Shown: positions 15,179-25,102, counted from the stretch's first letter. The stretch: DNA of 52,313 nucleotides from Betaproteobacteria bacterium (GCA_009927815.1 RFMI01000046.1:1-52313), one strand, 5' to 3'. The notes: a model not told the origin generated them from the sequence alone. Numbers and translations are program-made.

Positions 15179-16009
15179 ATGCTCAACTCCGCCGTCATCG
15201 TCTTTCGCGAGTGCCTGGAAGCCGCGCTCATCATTGGCATCATCGCCGCTGCCACCCGCGGGCTACCCGGCCGTGCGCGTTGGATCGTCGGCAGCGTTAT
15301 GGCCGGCGTTGCGGGTTCGGTGCTGGTCGCGCTGGGTGCTGACGAGATTGCCAACCTGGCCGAGGGCTACGGCCGCGAGCTGTTCAACGCTGGAGTGGTG
15401 ATGATCGCCGCCGCCATGTTGGCCTGGCACTGCATCTGGATGGCTCGCCACGGCAGAGAACTAGCCGCCTCGGCGCGGCAGGTGGGCCAGGCGGTCGCCA
15501 GCGGCAGCGCGGCCTTCTCGGCGCTGGGCACGGTGATCGCTTTAGCCGTGTTGCGCGAGGGTTCGGAGACGGTGCTGTTTCTCTACGGTTTGCTGGCCGG
15601 CGGCGAGCAGAGCGCCTTTCAAGTGGCACTCGGCGGATTGGCCGGATTGGCCGGCGGTGCCCTAGCCGGCTACATCCTCTATGCCGGTGCAGTGCGCCTG
15701 CCGATGAAAGCGTTCTTCGCCGTGACCAATGGCTTGATCGCCCTCTTGGCTGCGCAGATGGCCAGTCAAGGCGCGCGCTTCCTGAGCCAAGCCGACCTAC
15801 TGCCAACCTTGGCCGCGCCCTTGTGGGACCTTTCGGCCTGGCTGCCTGACGGCTCGGTCATCGGTCGCACGCTGAATGCACTGGCTGGCTATCGGGCCAT
15901 GCCTTCCGGTATCGAGGTCGTGTTCTACGCGACTATGCTGGCGGCGGTTGTAATCGCGATGGAACTGGTACGGCGCCTGCCATCTCCGTCGGCACCGTCA
16001 CCCGCCTGA
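15179..16009 (+). CDS. FTR1-family high-affinity iron permease
   Basis: A 276-residue polytopic inner-membrane protein of the FTR1/EfeU family, which imports ferric iron produced by oxidation of ferrous iron. Both REXXE iron-ligand motifs are present: RECLE at 10-14 and REGSE at 126-130, each at the start of a hydrophobic helix. The acidic DEIANLAEGYGRELF segment is also conserved. About seven helices can be counted. It starts at ATG 15179 with AAGGAG 13 bases upstream, directly after the cupredoxin gene. No EfeO or EfeB homologue lies nearby, so the cupredoxin may replace that role. Confidence 0.92.
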   Translation: MLNSAVIVFRECLEAALIIGIIAAATRGLPGRARWIVGSVMAGVAGSVLVALGADEIANLAEGYGRELFNAGVVMIAAAMLAWHCIWMARHGRELAASARQVGQAVASGSAAFSALGTVIALAVLREGSETVLFLYGLLAGGEQSAFQVALGGLAGLAGGALAGYILYAGAVRLPMKAFFAVTNGLIALLAAQMASQGARFLSQADLLPTLAAPLWDLSAWLPDGSVIGRTLNALAGYRAMPSGIEVVFYATMLAAVVIAMELVRRLPSPSAPSPA

Positions 16010-16077
16010 GTCATCGCGAAGCACGCACGCTGGCTCGGCTTTGGCTGCGGCCTCAAGTCTCTAATCGAGAAACACTC

Positions 16078-16806
16078 ATGAGAACAACCCTTCGGCTGAG
16101 CGCCGCGACGCTCTCACTTTGCCCATTGCTGGCTCTGGCCAGCCCCGCCGACTACATCTACTCGCCGCTGGTCCAAGAGGGCGAGCGCGAAATCGATTTC
16201 AAAGCCGGCACCGCCGACACACATCCTCGTCAAAGCGCTGCCACCATCGGCTTTGGCTACGGAGTTACCAGCCGCTGGTTCACCGAGATCTACGTCAAAG
16301 CTAAGAACGAAGGCAATGGCACGTACTACGACGCGGTCGAATGGGAAAACCGCTTTCAGTTGACCGAAACCGGCCAATACCCGTTCGAGACCGGCTTTCT
16401 GCTGGAAATCGAAAAGCCCAAAGGCCCCGGCAGTGGCTGGGAGGTCAAATGGGGGCCGCTGCTACAAACCGACATCGGCCGGGTGCAGATCAACTTCAAC
16501 CCGCTGCTGCGCAGCTACATCGACTCCCGCGAGTCGCATGGCACCGAGTTTCTGTATCAGTTGCAGGCCAAGTACCGCTGGAGGCCGGACCTGCAGTTTG
16601 GCGTGCAGGCGATGGGCGATCCGGGTGGACGCTGGGACAACTGGGCGCCCAGCCGCGAACAGAACCACCGCGCCGGGCCGGCGATCTTCGGGAAGATTCC
16701 GCTGGAAGGTCGTCAGGCGATTCGCTACAACGCCGCGTGGCTGGTTGGGCTGTCGTCGGGCGCACCCAACAACACCCTGCGCCTACAAGCCGAGTACGAG
16801 TTCTAG
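16078..16806 (+). CDS. Predicted outer-membrane beta-barrel protein, iron-operon linked
   Basis: I do not recognise a named family. The 242-residue product has a signal peptide (MRTTLRLSAATLSLCPLLALA), then alternating polar/hydrophobic stretches of 8-12 residues rich in Tyr, Trp and Phe, such as AATIGFGYGVTSRWFTEIYV and VQINFNPLLRSYID. It ends LRLQAEYEF; a terminal Phe after an amphipathic strand is the BAM-recognition signature of outer-membrane proteins. About 10 strands are plausible. It follows FTR1 by 68 bases with no terminator seen, so it probably belongs to the Fur-controlled operon. Iron passage or sensing is inference only. Its stop overlaps the convergent xthA stop by 4 bases. Confidence 0.75.
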   Translation: MRTTLRLSAATLSLCPLLALASPADYIYSPLVQEGEREIDFKAGTADTHPRQSAATIGFGYGVTSRWFTEIYVKAKNEGNGTYYDAVEWENRFQLTETGQYPFETGFLLEIEKPKGPGSGWEVKWGPLLQTDIGRVQINFNPLLRSYIDSRESHGTEFLYQLQAKYRWRPDLQFGVQAMGDPGGRWDNWAPSREQNHRAGPAIFGKIPLEGRQAIRYNAAWLVGLSSGAPNNTLRLQAEYEF

Positions 16807-17579
16807 TCGCCGCCGGCGGCAAGCTCCGCCCACACGGGCGCGTGGTCGGACGGCCGCTCGTGCTTGCGCGGGCCAGTGTCGATGCCGGCTGCGGTGCAGC
16901 GCCGAGCGAGATCCGGCGTAAGCAAGATGTGGTCGATTCGCAGGCCGAGGTTGCGGCGGAAACCGCCCTGCCGGTAGTCCCACCACGAGAACGTGGCTGA
17001 CGGCTGCTCGAACAAACGGTAGCTGTCGGCCAAGCCGAGGTCGAGGACGCTGCGGAACGCGGCGCGCTCCGGCTCGGAGCACAGCACCTGCCCGGCCCAA
17101 GCCGCCGGGTCGTGCACATCGCGGTCGTCCGGGGCGATGTTGTAGTCGCCCAGCAGCGCCAGATGCGGATGCGCCGCCACCTCGCCGCGGAGCCAGTCGT
17201 GCAGCGCCTGGAGCCAGGCCAATTTGTAGGCGTACTTGTCACTGCCCACCGCCTGCCCGTTGGGCATGTAGGCGCAGACCACGCGAACGCCGTTCACCGT
17301 ACCGGCGATCAAGCGCTTTTGCTCGTCGGCGAACCCAGGGATGCCCGCTTGCACATCCTCGATGGCGTGCGGGCTCACGATGGCGACGCCGTTGTAGGTC
17401 TTCTGGCCGGTGTAGGCCACCTGCCAACCAGCCTCTCGAAAGGCCTCGACCGGAAAGTTGGCGTCTTCGAGCTTGGTCTCCTGCAGGCACAGCGCGTCGG
17501 GCTGGTGCTGCGCCAGCCACTCGAGCACCTGGTCGAGGCGAACCTTGAGCGAGTTGACGTTCCAGGCGGCGAGTTTCAT
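16803..17579 (-). CDS. xthA: Exodeoxyribonuclease III
   Basis: A 258-residue AP endonuclease/3'-exonuclease of the Xth/ExoA family, acting in base-excision repair. The metal and catalytic motifs are visible: AAWNVNSLKVRL at the N-terminus, LCLQETKLED, GDYNIAPDDRDVHDP, LRIDHILLTPDLA and the terminal RPSDHAPVWAEL with the catalytic Asp-His. It starts at ATG 17579 and follows prlC by 20 bases on the same strand, so the two may share a transcript. It is convergent with the barrel gene. Confidence 0.95.
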   Translation of the reverse strand: MKLAAWNVNSLKVRLDQVLEWLAQHQPDALCLQETKLEDANFPVEAFREAGWQVAYTGQKTYNGVAIVSPHAIEDVQAGIPGFADEQKRLIAGTVNGVRVVCAYMPNGQAVGSDKYAYKLAWLQALHDWLRGEVAAHPHLALLGDYNIAPDDRDVHDPAAWAGQVLCSEPERAAFRSVLDLGLADSYRLFEQPSATFSWWDYRQGGFRRNLGLRIDHILLTPDLARRCTAAGIDTGPRKHERPSDHAPVWAELAAGGD

Positions 17580-17599
17580 GGCGGCAGGTCTCGCGGGCC

Positions 17600-19633
17600 T
17601 TAAGCCCCCGTCATCCCGTTGTGCCGCAACAACGGTTCCAGACTCGGCTCGCGCCCGCGGAAAGCTTTGAACGATTCGATCGCCGGACGCGATCCGCCCA
17701 CGGCCAAAATCTCGCGCCAGAAGCGCTGGCCGACCTCGGCATTCAAGCCACCGGCCTCCTCGAAGGCGGCGTAGGCGTCGGCGGACAGCACCTCAGCCCA
17801 CTTGTAGCTGTAGTAGCCGGCCGCGTAGCCACCGGCAAAAATGTGGCCAAAATTGTTCGGGAAGCGGTTGAACTCGGGCGGATGCATCACCGCCACTTCC
17901 GCGCGCACCTCGCGCAGGATGTCCATGGCACTGCGGCCCGGCACCTCGCCGTGCAACTGCATATCGAACAGCGAAAACTCGATCTGGCGCAGGGTCATCA
18001 TGCCGCTCTGGAAGTTCTTGGCGGCGACCATCTTGTCGTAGAGCGCGCGCGGCAGCGGCTCGCCGGTCTCGACGTGCGCGGTCATGCCTTGCAGAACGCC
18101 CCACTCCCAGCAGAAGTTCTCCATGAACTGGCTCGGCAACTCGACCGCGTCCCACTCCACGCCGTGGATGCCGGACACGCCAAGGTCCTCGATTTGCGTC
18201 AGCAGGTGATGCAGGCCATGGCCGAACTCATGGAACAGGGTGATGACCTCGTCGTGCGTGAACAGCGCCGGCTTGCCGTCGACCGGGCCGGAAAAGTTGC
18301 AAGTGAGGTAGGTCACCGGCGTCTGGATGCCGGCCCCGGCGCGACGCCGCGAGATGGCATCGTCCATCCAGGCGCCGCCGCGCTTGCTCTGGCGCGCGTA
18401 GAGGTCGAGGTAGAACTGGCCAACCAGCGTGCCGTCGCGGTCGGTGAGCTTGTAGAAGCGCGCGTCGGGGTGCCAAACCGGTGCCGCATCTGGCATCACA
18501 AATAGGCCGTAGAGCCCCTCGATGACGCCGAACAGGCCCTCGAGTACTTTGTGTTCAGGGAAGTACTGCTTCACCTCTTGGTCAGAGAAGGCGTAGCGCG
18601 CGACCCGCAGCTTCTCGGCGGCGTAGGCCACGTCCCAAGCTTCGAGCACGTCGATGCCCAGTTCGGCGGCGGCGAATCCGCGCAGCTCCGCCATGTCGCG
18701 CTCGCCGTAGGGCTTGGCGCGTGCGGCCAGATCGCGCAGGAAACCGGCCACCTGCGCCGGCGATTCGGCCATCTTCGGCTCGAGCGAAACCTCGGCGTAG
18801 TTGGCGAAACCGAGCAGCTGCGCCTCCTCGTGGCGCAACTCGACGATGCGACGGATCAGGTCGGTGTTGTCCCACTCGGGTTTGCCGAACTCGCTGGCGC
18901 GGGTGGCATATGCCCGGTAGATGGTGGCGCGCAGGTCTCGGTTATCGGCGTATTGCATCACCGGCAAATACGAGGGCGCATGCAGCGTCAGCTTGTAGCC
19001 GGGCTTGCTGTCAGCCTCGGCAGCGGCGCGCGCAGCGCTGATCACGTCCTCCGGCAAGCCTGCAAGCTGCGTGACATCGTCGGTGAACCAGCCAAAGTCG
19101 TTGGTGGCGTCGAGCAAGTTCTCTTCGAACTTGGCCGACAAGCTCGCCAGTTCCTCCTGGATTGCCGCAAAACGGCCCTTGTGCTCGGCCGGCAGCTCAG
19201 CACCGCCCAAGCGGAAGTCGCGCAGCTCGTTTTCGAGGATCTTGCGACGCGGCGCGGTCAGGCGCGCCCACTCGGGGCCTTCATGCATCGCTTTGTAACG
19301 CTGGTGCAGGCGTTCGTCCTGGCCGAGGCTGGCGTAGAACGCGCTCACTTTTGGCAGCACGGCGTTGTAGGCCTCGCGCAGCTCCGGACTGTTCATTACC
19401 GCGTTGAGGTGCGCCACCACGCCCCAGCTGCGGCCCAAACGCTCAAGCGCATCTTCCATCGGCTCGACCAGGTTCTGCCAGGTCGGCGACTCCACCTTGG
19501 CAGCGGCCTCAACCGCAATCCGCGCCTCATCGAGCAGCGCCTCGATGGCCGGCACCACGTGCTCAGCCTGAATGCGATCGAAGGGTGGCAAGCCGCGCAA
19601 GTGGCGCAGAGGGTTGTCTTGGAGCGAAGTCAT
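17600..19633 (-). CDS. prlC: Oligopeptidase A (M3 family)
   Basis: A 677-residue cytoplasmic M3 metallopeptidase that degrades short peptides, including cleaved signal peptides. The zinc motif HEFGH is at 468-472 with the third ligand Glu near 498 in VEWDAVELPSQFMENF. The C-terminal YSYKWAEVLSADAYAAFEE block is also typical of the family. It is divergent from the gamma-carbonic-anhydrase-like gene across an 89-base gap. Length and start (ATG 19633) agree with E. coli PrlC. Confidence 0.95.
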   Translation of the reverse strand: MTSLQDNPLRHLRGLPPFDRIQAEHVVPAIEALLDEARIAVEAAAKVESPTWQNLVEPMEDALERLGRSWGVVAHLNAVMNSPELREAYNAVLPKVSAFYASLGQDERLHQRYKAMHEGPEWARLTAPRRKILENELRDFRLGGAELPAEHKGRFAAIQEELASLSAKFEENLLDATNDFGWFTDDVTQLAGLPEDVISAARAAAEADSKPGYKLTLHAPSYLPVMQYADNRDLRATIYRAYATRASEFGKPEWDNTDLIRRIVELRHEEAQLLGFANYAEVSLEPKMAESPAQVAGFLRDLAARAKPYGERDMAELRGFAAAELGIDVLEAWDVAYAAEKLRVARYAFSDQEVKQYFPEHKVLEGLFGVIEGLYGLFVMPDAAPVWHPDARFYKLTDRDGTLVGQFYLDLYARQSKRGGAWMDDAISRRRAGAGIQTPVTYLTCNFSGPVDGKPALFTHDEVITLFHEFGHGLHHLLTQIEDLGVSGIHGVEWDAVELPSQFMENFCWEWGVLQGMTAHVETGEPLPRALYDKMVAAKNFQSGMMTLRQIEFSLFDMQLHGEVPGRSAMDILREVRAEVAVMHPPEFNRFPNNFGHIFAGGYAAGYYSYKWAEVLSADAYAAFEEAGGLNAEVGQRFWREILAVGGSRPAIESFKAFRGREPSLEPLLRHNGMTGA

Positions 19634-19722
19634 CGGAGCGGTTTCCAGAGAATGTTGCGCGGCAGCATGGCCGCGAGAGCCGAATTATACTGGCGACCCC
19701 TGCCAGACCCCTGCAAGGAATC

Positions 19723-20268
19723 ATGAGTTCCGGCTCACGCATCCAACCCTTCGAGGCCCATCAGCCACGCATTGACGCCAGCGCTTGGGTTCATGCCAGT
19801 GCGGTCATCATCGGCGATGCCGAAATCGGCGCCGAGGTCTCGGTGTGGTGCAACACCGTGATTCGCGCGGATGTGAACCGGGTACGCATCGGCGCCGCCA
19901 GCAACATCCAAGACCTGTGCATGCTGCACGTCAGCACGCCAAATCCGCGCAAGCCCGACGGTGCTGAGCTGACCATCGGGGAGCGGGTGTCAGTTGGCCA
20001 CCAGTGCATCCTGCATGGTTGCCGCATCCACGATGAAGTGCTGATCGGGATGGGCAGCGTGGTGATGGACCATGCCGTAGTGCAGTCCCACGTGATCGTC
20101 GGCGCCGGCAGTCTGGTGCCGGAAGGCAAGGTGCTGGAATCCGGACACCTCTACATGGGGCGTCCGGCCAAGCTGATGCGGGCGCTCACGCCCGAGGAGA
20201 TCGCTTACTTCCCGCAACTGGCGTCGCATTACGTACGACTGGCGGCACGCCACGCGGCGTCCGGCTGA
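19723..20268 (+). CDS. Gamma-carbonic-anhydrase-family hexapeptide-repeat protein
   Basis: A 181-residue left-handed beta-helix protein of the YrdA/CaiE/PaaY group. Imperfect hexapeptide repeats run from IGDAEIGAEVSVWCNTVIRA to VIVGAGSLVPEGKVLESG. The three gamma-CA histidine ligands appear in LHVSTP, VGHQCILHGC and nearby. Many YrdA-type members bind zinc but show no measured carbonic anhydrase activity, so function is uncertain. ATG 19723 has AAGGAA four bases upstream; longer in-frame starts overlap prlC. A TATACT at 19686-19691 is a possible -10, without a clear -35. Confidence 0.85.
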   Translation: MSSGSRIQPFEAHQPRIDASAWVHASAVIIGDAEIGAEVSVWCNTVIRADVNRVRIGAASNIQDLCMLHVSTPNPRKPDGAELTIGERVSVGHQCILHGCRIHDEVLIGMGSVVMDHAVVQSHVIVGAGSLVPEGKVLESGHLYMGRPAKLMRALTPEEIAYFPQLASHYVRLAARHAASG

Positions 20269-20279
20269 TCTGACCGGAT

Positions 20280-20293
20280 CGCCGCGAGCGGCG
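20280..20293. terminator. Hairpin between convergent genes
   Basis: CGCCG-CGAG-CGGCG forms a 5-bp GC stem with a 4-base loop in the 26-base gap between the gamma-CA stop (20268) and the amtB stop (20295). It could end transcripts from both sides, though neither side has a T-run. Confidence 0.35.
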
Positions 20294-20294
20294 C

Positions 20295-21497
20295 TTACCA
20301 GTGGGACTCGCGGTCGGGGCTGCTGCTGACCTTGTGGATGGTCAGGTCGGCGCCCTCGTATTCTTCTTCAGCATCCAGGCGAAGGGGACCCAGCTGGCGG
20401 ATGGCACTGTAGATCAGATAACCGCCGACAAACGCCACCACCACGCCGCCCAGCGTGCCGATCAGTTGAGCGGCCATCGACACAGTGCCTAAGCCCCCCA
20501 ACGCCGCGCTGCCAAAAATGCCGGCTGCGATGCCGCCCCAGGCGCCGCACAGGCCGTGCAAAGGCCACACGCCCAGCACGTCGTCGATCTTCCAGCGGTT
20601 CTGGGTCCAGGTGAACAGGTAGACAAACAAAAATCCGGCCAGCACACCGGTGGCAAGCGCCCCCAACGGGTGCATCACGTCGGAGCCGGCGCACACCGCC
20701 ACCAATCCGGCCAGCGGCCCGTTGTGGACGAAGCCGGGGTCGTTGCGCCCAGCGATCAACGCAGCCAGGGTGCCGCCGACCATTGCCATCAGCGAGTTGA
20801 TCGCCACCAGACCGTTGACCATCTCGAGCTTTTGCGCACTCATCACATTAAAGCCGAACCAACCCACTGCGAGAATCCACGCACCCAGGGCCAGAAACGG
20901 GATCGACGAGGGCGGATGCGCTGCCATCCCGCCGTCGCGGTGGTAGCGTCCGTGGCGCGGCCCCAGCAGCAAGACTGCCGCCAGCGCCACCCAGCCGCCA
21001 AAGGCATGCACCACCACGCTGCCGGCAAAATCGTGGAAGGGCTGACCGAACTGCGCCTGGATCATCGGCTGCAAGCCAAAGTTGTTGTTCCAGACCACGC
21101 CTTCGAACAGCGGATAGAGCACTCCAACGATTACCGCGGTGGCGATCAGTTGCGGCACAAACCTCGCCCGCTCAGCGATACCCCCAGAGACGATGGCCGG
21201 GATGGCCGCCGCAAACGTCAACAAAAAGAAGAACTTGACGAGGTCATAGCCGGCGTTCTGAGTCAGCGCCGTGGCATCGGCGAAAAAACTCACGCCATAA
21301 GCGACGCCGTAGCCAACAAAGAAGTAGGCCAGGGTCGACACCGAAAAATCGACCAGGATCTTCACTAGCGCGTTGACCTGGTTCTTTTTGCGGACAGTAC
21401 CGACCTCAAGAAAGGCGAACCCGGCGTGCATGGCGAGCACCATGATGGCGCCGAGCAGAATGAACAGAACATCAGAGGAGGTCTTGAAGGCATCCAT
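20295..21497 (-). CDS. amtB: Ammonium transporter AmtB
   Basis: A 400-residue, 11-helix Amt/MEP ammonium channel of the inner membrane. Visible family features are FLEVGTVRKKNQVNALVK, the first pore His in GSVVVHAFGGWVAL, the helix WFGFNVMSA and the second pore His in VWPLHGLCGAWGGIAAGIFG. ATG 21497 gives a periplasmic N-terminus MDAFKTSSDVLF; the longer open frame upstream is non-coding leader. No glnK or glnB lies next to it, unlike the common glnK-amtB pair. The leader carries sigma-54 and NtrC-like sites, implying nitrogen control. It has no cleavable signal peptide, unlike E. coli AmtB. Confidence 0.93.
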   Translation of the reverse strand: MDAFKTSSDVLFILLGAIMVLAMHAGFAFLEVGTVRKKNQVNALVKILVDFSVSTLAYFFVGYGVAYGVSFFADATALTQNAGYDLVKFFFLLTFAAAIPAIVSGGIAERARFVPQLIATAVIVGVLYPLFEGVVWNNNFGLQPMIQAQFGQPFHDFAGSVVVHAFGGWVALAAVLLLGPRHGRYHRDGGMAAHPPSSIPFLALGAWILAVGWFGFNVMSAQKLEMVNGLVAINSLMAMVGGTLAALIAGRNDPGFVHNGPLAGLVAVCAGSDVMHPLGALATGVLAGFLFVYLFTWTQNRWKIDDVLGVWPLHGLCGAWGGIAAGIFGSAALGGLGTVSMAAQLIGTLGGVVVAFVGGYLIYSAIRQLGPLRLDAEEEYEGADLTIHKVSSSPDRESHW

Positions 21498-21541
21498 TTG
21501 GGCGTGATATTTTTTAATGAGATTAAAACCGCACTCTAGCA

Positions 21542-21557
21542 AGCAAAAAACGAACCA
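21542..21557 (-). promoter_or_regulatory. Sigma-54 (-24/-12) promoter of amtB
   Basis: On the minus strand TGGTTCGTTTTTTGCT matches the sigma-54 consensus TGGCACGNNNNTTGCW at all but two defined positions, with GG and GC exactly 10 bases apart. The predicted start is near 21531, about 34 bases before the amtB ATG. Confidence 0.65.
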
Positions 21558-21567
21558 AGTTGGTGCA
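21551..21567. promoter_or_regulatory. Second NtrC-like dyad, overlapping the -24 region
   Basis: CGAACCAAGTTGGTGCA also matches the NtrC dyad at 14 of 17 positions, but it overlaps the -24 box of the sigma-54 promoter. It may be a governor-type low-affinity site or chance. It continues into GGTGCA-A-TGCACC, a perfect inverted repeat at 21562-21574. Confidence 0.35.
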
Positions 21568-21663
21568 ATGCACCCCCGAACCGCACAGATGCGATGCGCA
21601 GTGGTGCCGAGACATGCGCCAAGCGAAACAGAGATGCCCATTGCGGTGCATCCAGTGCCTTGG

Positions 21664-21680
21664 CGCACTGTTATGGTGCA
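21664..21680. promoter_or_regulatory. NtrC-type enhancer site
   Basis: CGCACTGTTATGGTGCA matches the NtrC dyad TGCACCAWWWTGGTGCA at 14 of 17 positions. Its centre is about 140 bases upstream of the predicted amtB start, the usual distance for an NtrC enhancer. Two further similar sequences lie nearby (21551-21567 and a shorter-spaced one at 21635-21650). Confidence 0.6.
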
Positions 21681-21726
21681 ACTGGCGTGATGGCGGGCCG
21701 CACTCAATCTGGCTTAGCATCGCGGC

Positions 21727-22371
21727 ATGCTCGAGTTCGAAGTCATTCCAGTTACGCCATTTGCCCAGAACACCACCTTGGTCTGGTGCAGCGAGACGCT
21801 ACAGGCGGCACTGATCGACCCCGGTGGCGAAGTCGACCGCCTGCTCGCGGCAGTCAAGAGCCGCGGCCTGACCCTATCCGCCGTCTGGTTGACCCACGGC
21901 CATCTCGACCACTGCGGCGGCGCGCTGGAGATTCGCGAACGCACCGGCGTGCCGATCGAGGGCCCGCAGCGCGAAGACGCGTTCTGGATTGATGCCATGG
22001 CGCAGCAAGCGCAGTGGTTCGGCTTTGGCAGCCCGCGCAGCTTCACCCCCGACCGCTGGCTCAACGACGGCGACACGCTGACACTGGGCGACCTGCAATT
22101 CGAGGTCTACCACACACCGGGGCACACGCCCGGCCACGTCGTGCTGTTCAACCGGACGGCGCAGTGGGCTCAGGTGGGCGATGTCTTGTTTCGCGGCTCG
22201 GTGGGGCGCACCGACTTCCCACGCGGCGACTCGCAACAGTTGCTGGCGTCGATCCGGGGCAAACTCTGGCCGCTCGGTCGGGATGTGCGGTTTGTGCCGG
22301 GACACGGCCCGATGTCAACCTTTGGCGATGAGCGCGACGACAATCCTTTCGTCGCCGACGGTCAGCGTTAG
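21727..22371 (+). CDS. MBL-fold metallohydrolase (glyoxalase II-like, YcbL type)
   Basis: A 214-residue metallo-beta-lactamase-fold hydrolase. The metal motif THGHLDHCGG (HxHxDH) is near residue 57, with further ligands in YHTPGHTPGHVVLF, the Asp in QVGDVLFRGSVGRTDF and the last His in FVPGHGPMSTFGDER. This pattern fits the small type II glyoxalases (YcbL, GloC), which hydrolyse S-lactoylglutathione, but other thioesters are possible. ATG 21727 has no clear ribosome site. The gene converges on the ferredoxin with a 4-base gap. Confidence 0.87.
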   Translation: MLEFEVIPVTPFAQNTTLVWCSETLQAALIDPGGEVDRLLAAVKSRGLTLSAVWLTHGHLDHCGGALEIRERTGVPIEGPQREDAFWIDAMAQQAQWFGFGSPRSFTPDRWLNDGDTLTLGDLQFEVYHTPGHTPGHVVLFNRTAQWAQVGDVLFRGSVGRTDFPRGDSQQLLASIRGKLWPLGRDVRFVPGHGPMSTFGDERDDNPFVADGQR

Positions 22372-22375
22372 CGGC

Positions 22376-22663
<288 letters not shown>

Positions 22664-22685
22664 TTAGCCCCTGCCCCCGCGGCAC

Positions 22686-23753
<1,068 letters not shown>

Positions 23754-23758
23754 TGCAC

Positions 23759-25060
23759 TTACTCCGCTGAGCCGCCTCCGACCACCACAGTAGCCATGCG
23801 GTCGACCGCGATGCGACGCCGGAAGGCGTCACGGATCTGCGCCGTCGTAACACGCTCAACGTTAGGCACGAAGTCGTCGATGTAGCTCAGCGGCAGGTTG
23901 TGGAAGGCGATCATGGCGACGTAGTCGAGGATCTTGCGGTTGTTATCGATGCGCAGCGGGAATCCACTGACCAGATTCGACTTGGCGGCTTTGAGCTCGG
24001 CCTCGGTCGGACCCTGCGCAACAAAGGTCTGCAGCGTCTTGCGAACCACACCCAGAGCCTCGTCGGCGCTCTCGCGCTTGGTCTGCAGGCCGATCATGAA
24101 CGGCCCGTTCTCCAAGCGCGGAATGAAGTAGCTGTACACACTGTAAGCCAATCCACGCTTTTGCCGGACCTCGTCGGTGAGTCGCGAGACAAAACCGCCG
24201 CCGCCCAAAACGTAATTGCCGAGGTAGAGAGCGAAGTAGTCGGGATCGCCGCGCTTCATGCCAGGCTGGCCAATCTGGATGTGTGCCTGCGTCGCCGGAT
24301 GGTCGATGCGCTGTTCGCTCGACTGCGTCAGCGCCGCCACCGGCTCCATCTGGAACGGTTCCGCCGCGCCCTGCGGCAGGCCGGCAACGACGCGTTCGGC
24401 CAATGCCTCGGCACCGCTGCGGTCGATGTCGCCGACCAACACCATTACCGCGCCCTGAGCCTTGTAACGCGCCTGATAAAAGGCCAGCAGATCGTCGCGA
24501 GTGATCTTGGCGACCGATTCGGGATCCATGTCGCGGCCGTAAGGGTGATCACCGAACAGCGCGCGGCTGAATGCGCGGCTGGCCAGGGTCTCCGGCTTGG
24601 TCTCGGCCTCCTTGAGGCCGCTGATGGTGCGGGCCTTCTCGCGCTCAATCACGGCCTGCGGAAAACCTGGCGATGCCAACAGCTCTGCCAACAGCGCAAC
24701 CGCCTGCTCGCGCTCGACGGCGTTGCTCAAGGTGCGCAGGCTAAATCCGGCAAGGTCATCATCCACCGTCGGCGCCAATTGAGCACCGGTATCGGCCAGC
24801 CGGTCGGAAATCTGCTGCTCGGTCAGCTTGGCGGTTCCGGCGCTGAACAGGCCGGCGGTCAGGCTGGCAGTACCGGCCGGTAAGCCGCCCTCCCAGGCGT
24901 TGCCGGCACGAAACTGGATACTCACATCCAGCATCGGCAGGCTGTGGTTCTCGATCAAGTAGACACGGGTGCCAGTGGCGGTCTGCCAGTGCTGGATCGG
25001 CAGCGCAGCGTGCGCCAGCGGTGCCAACAGCGTGGCGAGCAGGGCGACAAGAAAACGCAT
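23759..25060 (-). CDS. M16-family peptidase, catalytically degenerate partner
   Basis: A 433-residue exported insulinase-like protein with signal peptide MRFLVALLATLLAPLAHA. The region that should carry the zinc motif HxxEH reads WEGGLPAGTASLTAGLFSAG, with no His or Glu in place, so it is predicted inactive. The C-terminal M16 domain is kept, with GGGGFVSRLTDEVRQKRGLAYSV and its R/Y substrate-binding pair. By analogy with mitochondrial MPP and the PqqFG-like pairs it should form a heterodimer with the active peptidase encoded 42 bases upstream. The substrate is unknown. Confidence 0.9.
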   Translation of the reverse strand: MRFLVALLATLLAPLAHAALPIQHWQTATGTRVYLIENHSLPMLDVSIQFRAGNAWEGGLPAGTASLTAGLFSAGTAKLTEQQISDRLADTGAQLAPTVDDDLAGFSLRTLSNAVEREQAVALLAELLASPGFPQAVIEREKARTISGLKEAETKPETLASRAFSRALFGDHPYGRDMDPESVAKITRDDLLAFYQARYKAQGAVMVLVGDIDRSGAEALAERVVAGLPQGAAEPFQMEPVAALTQSSEQRIDHPATQAHIQIGQPGMKRGDPDYFALYLGNYVLGGGGFVSRLTDEVRQKRGLAYSVYSYFIPRLENGPFMIGLQTKRESADEALGVVRKTLQTFVAQGPTEAELKAAKSNLVSGFPLRIDNNRKILDYVAMIAFHNLPLSYIDDFVPNVERVTTAQIRDAFRRRIAVDRMATVVVGGGSAE

Positions 25061-25102
25061 GGGAATCTCCGGAAGGGTTCTGAAAAGGGCCGCGGCTGAT
25101 GA

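Noticed and set aside
18551-19726. A 391-codon open frame antisense to prlC
   Set aside because: Shadow of an intact M3 peptidase; composition and lack of motifs are typical of high-GC antisense frames.
23900-24883. A 327-codon frame antisense to the second M16 gene
   Set aside because: Shadow frame; the opposite strand encodes a full-length M16 homologue with a signal peptide.
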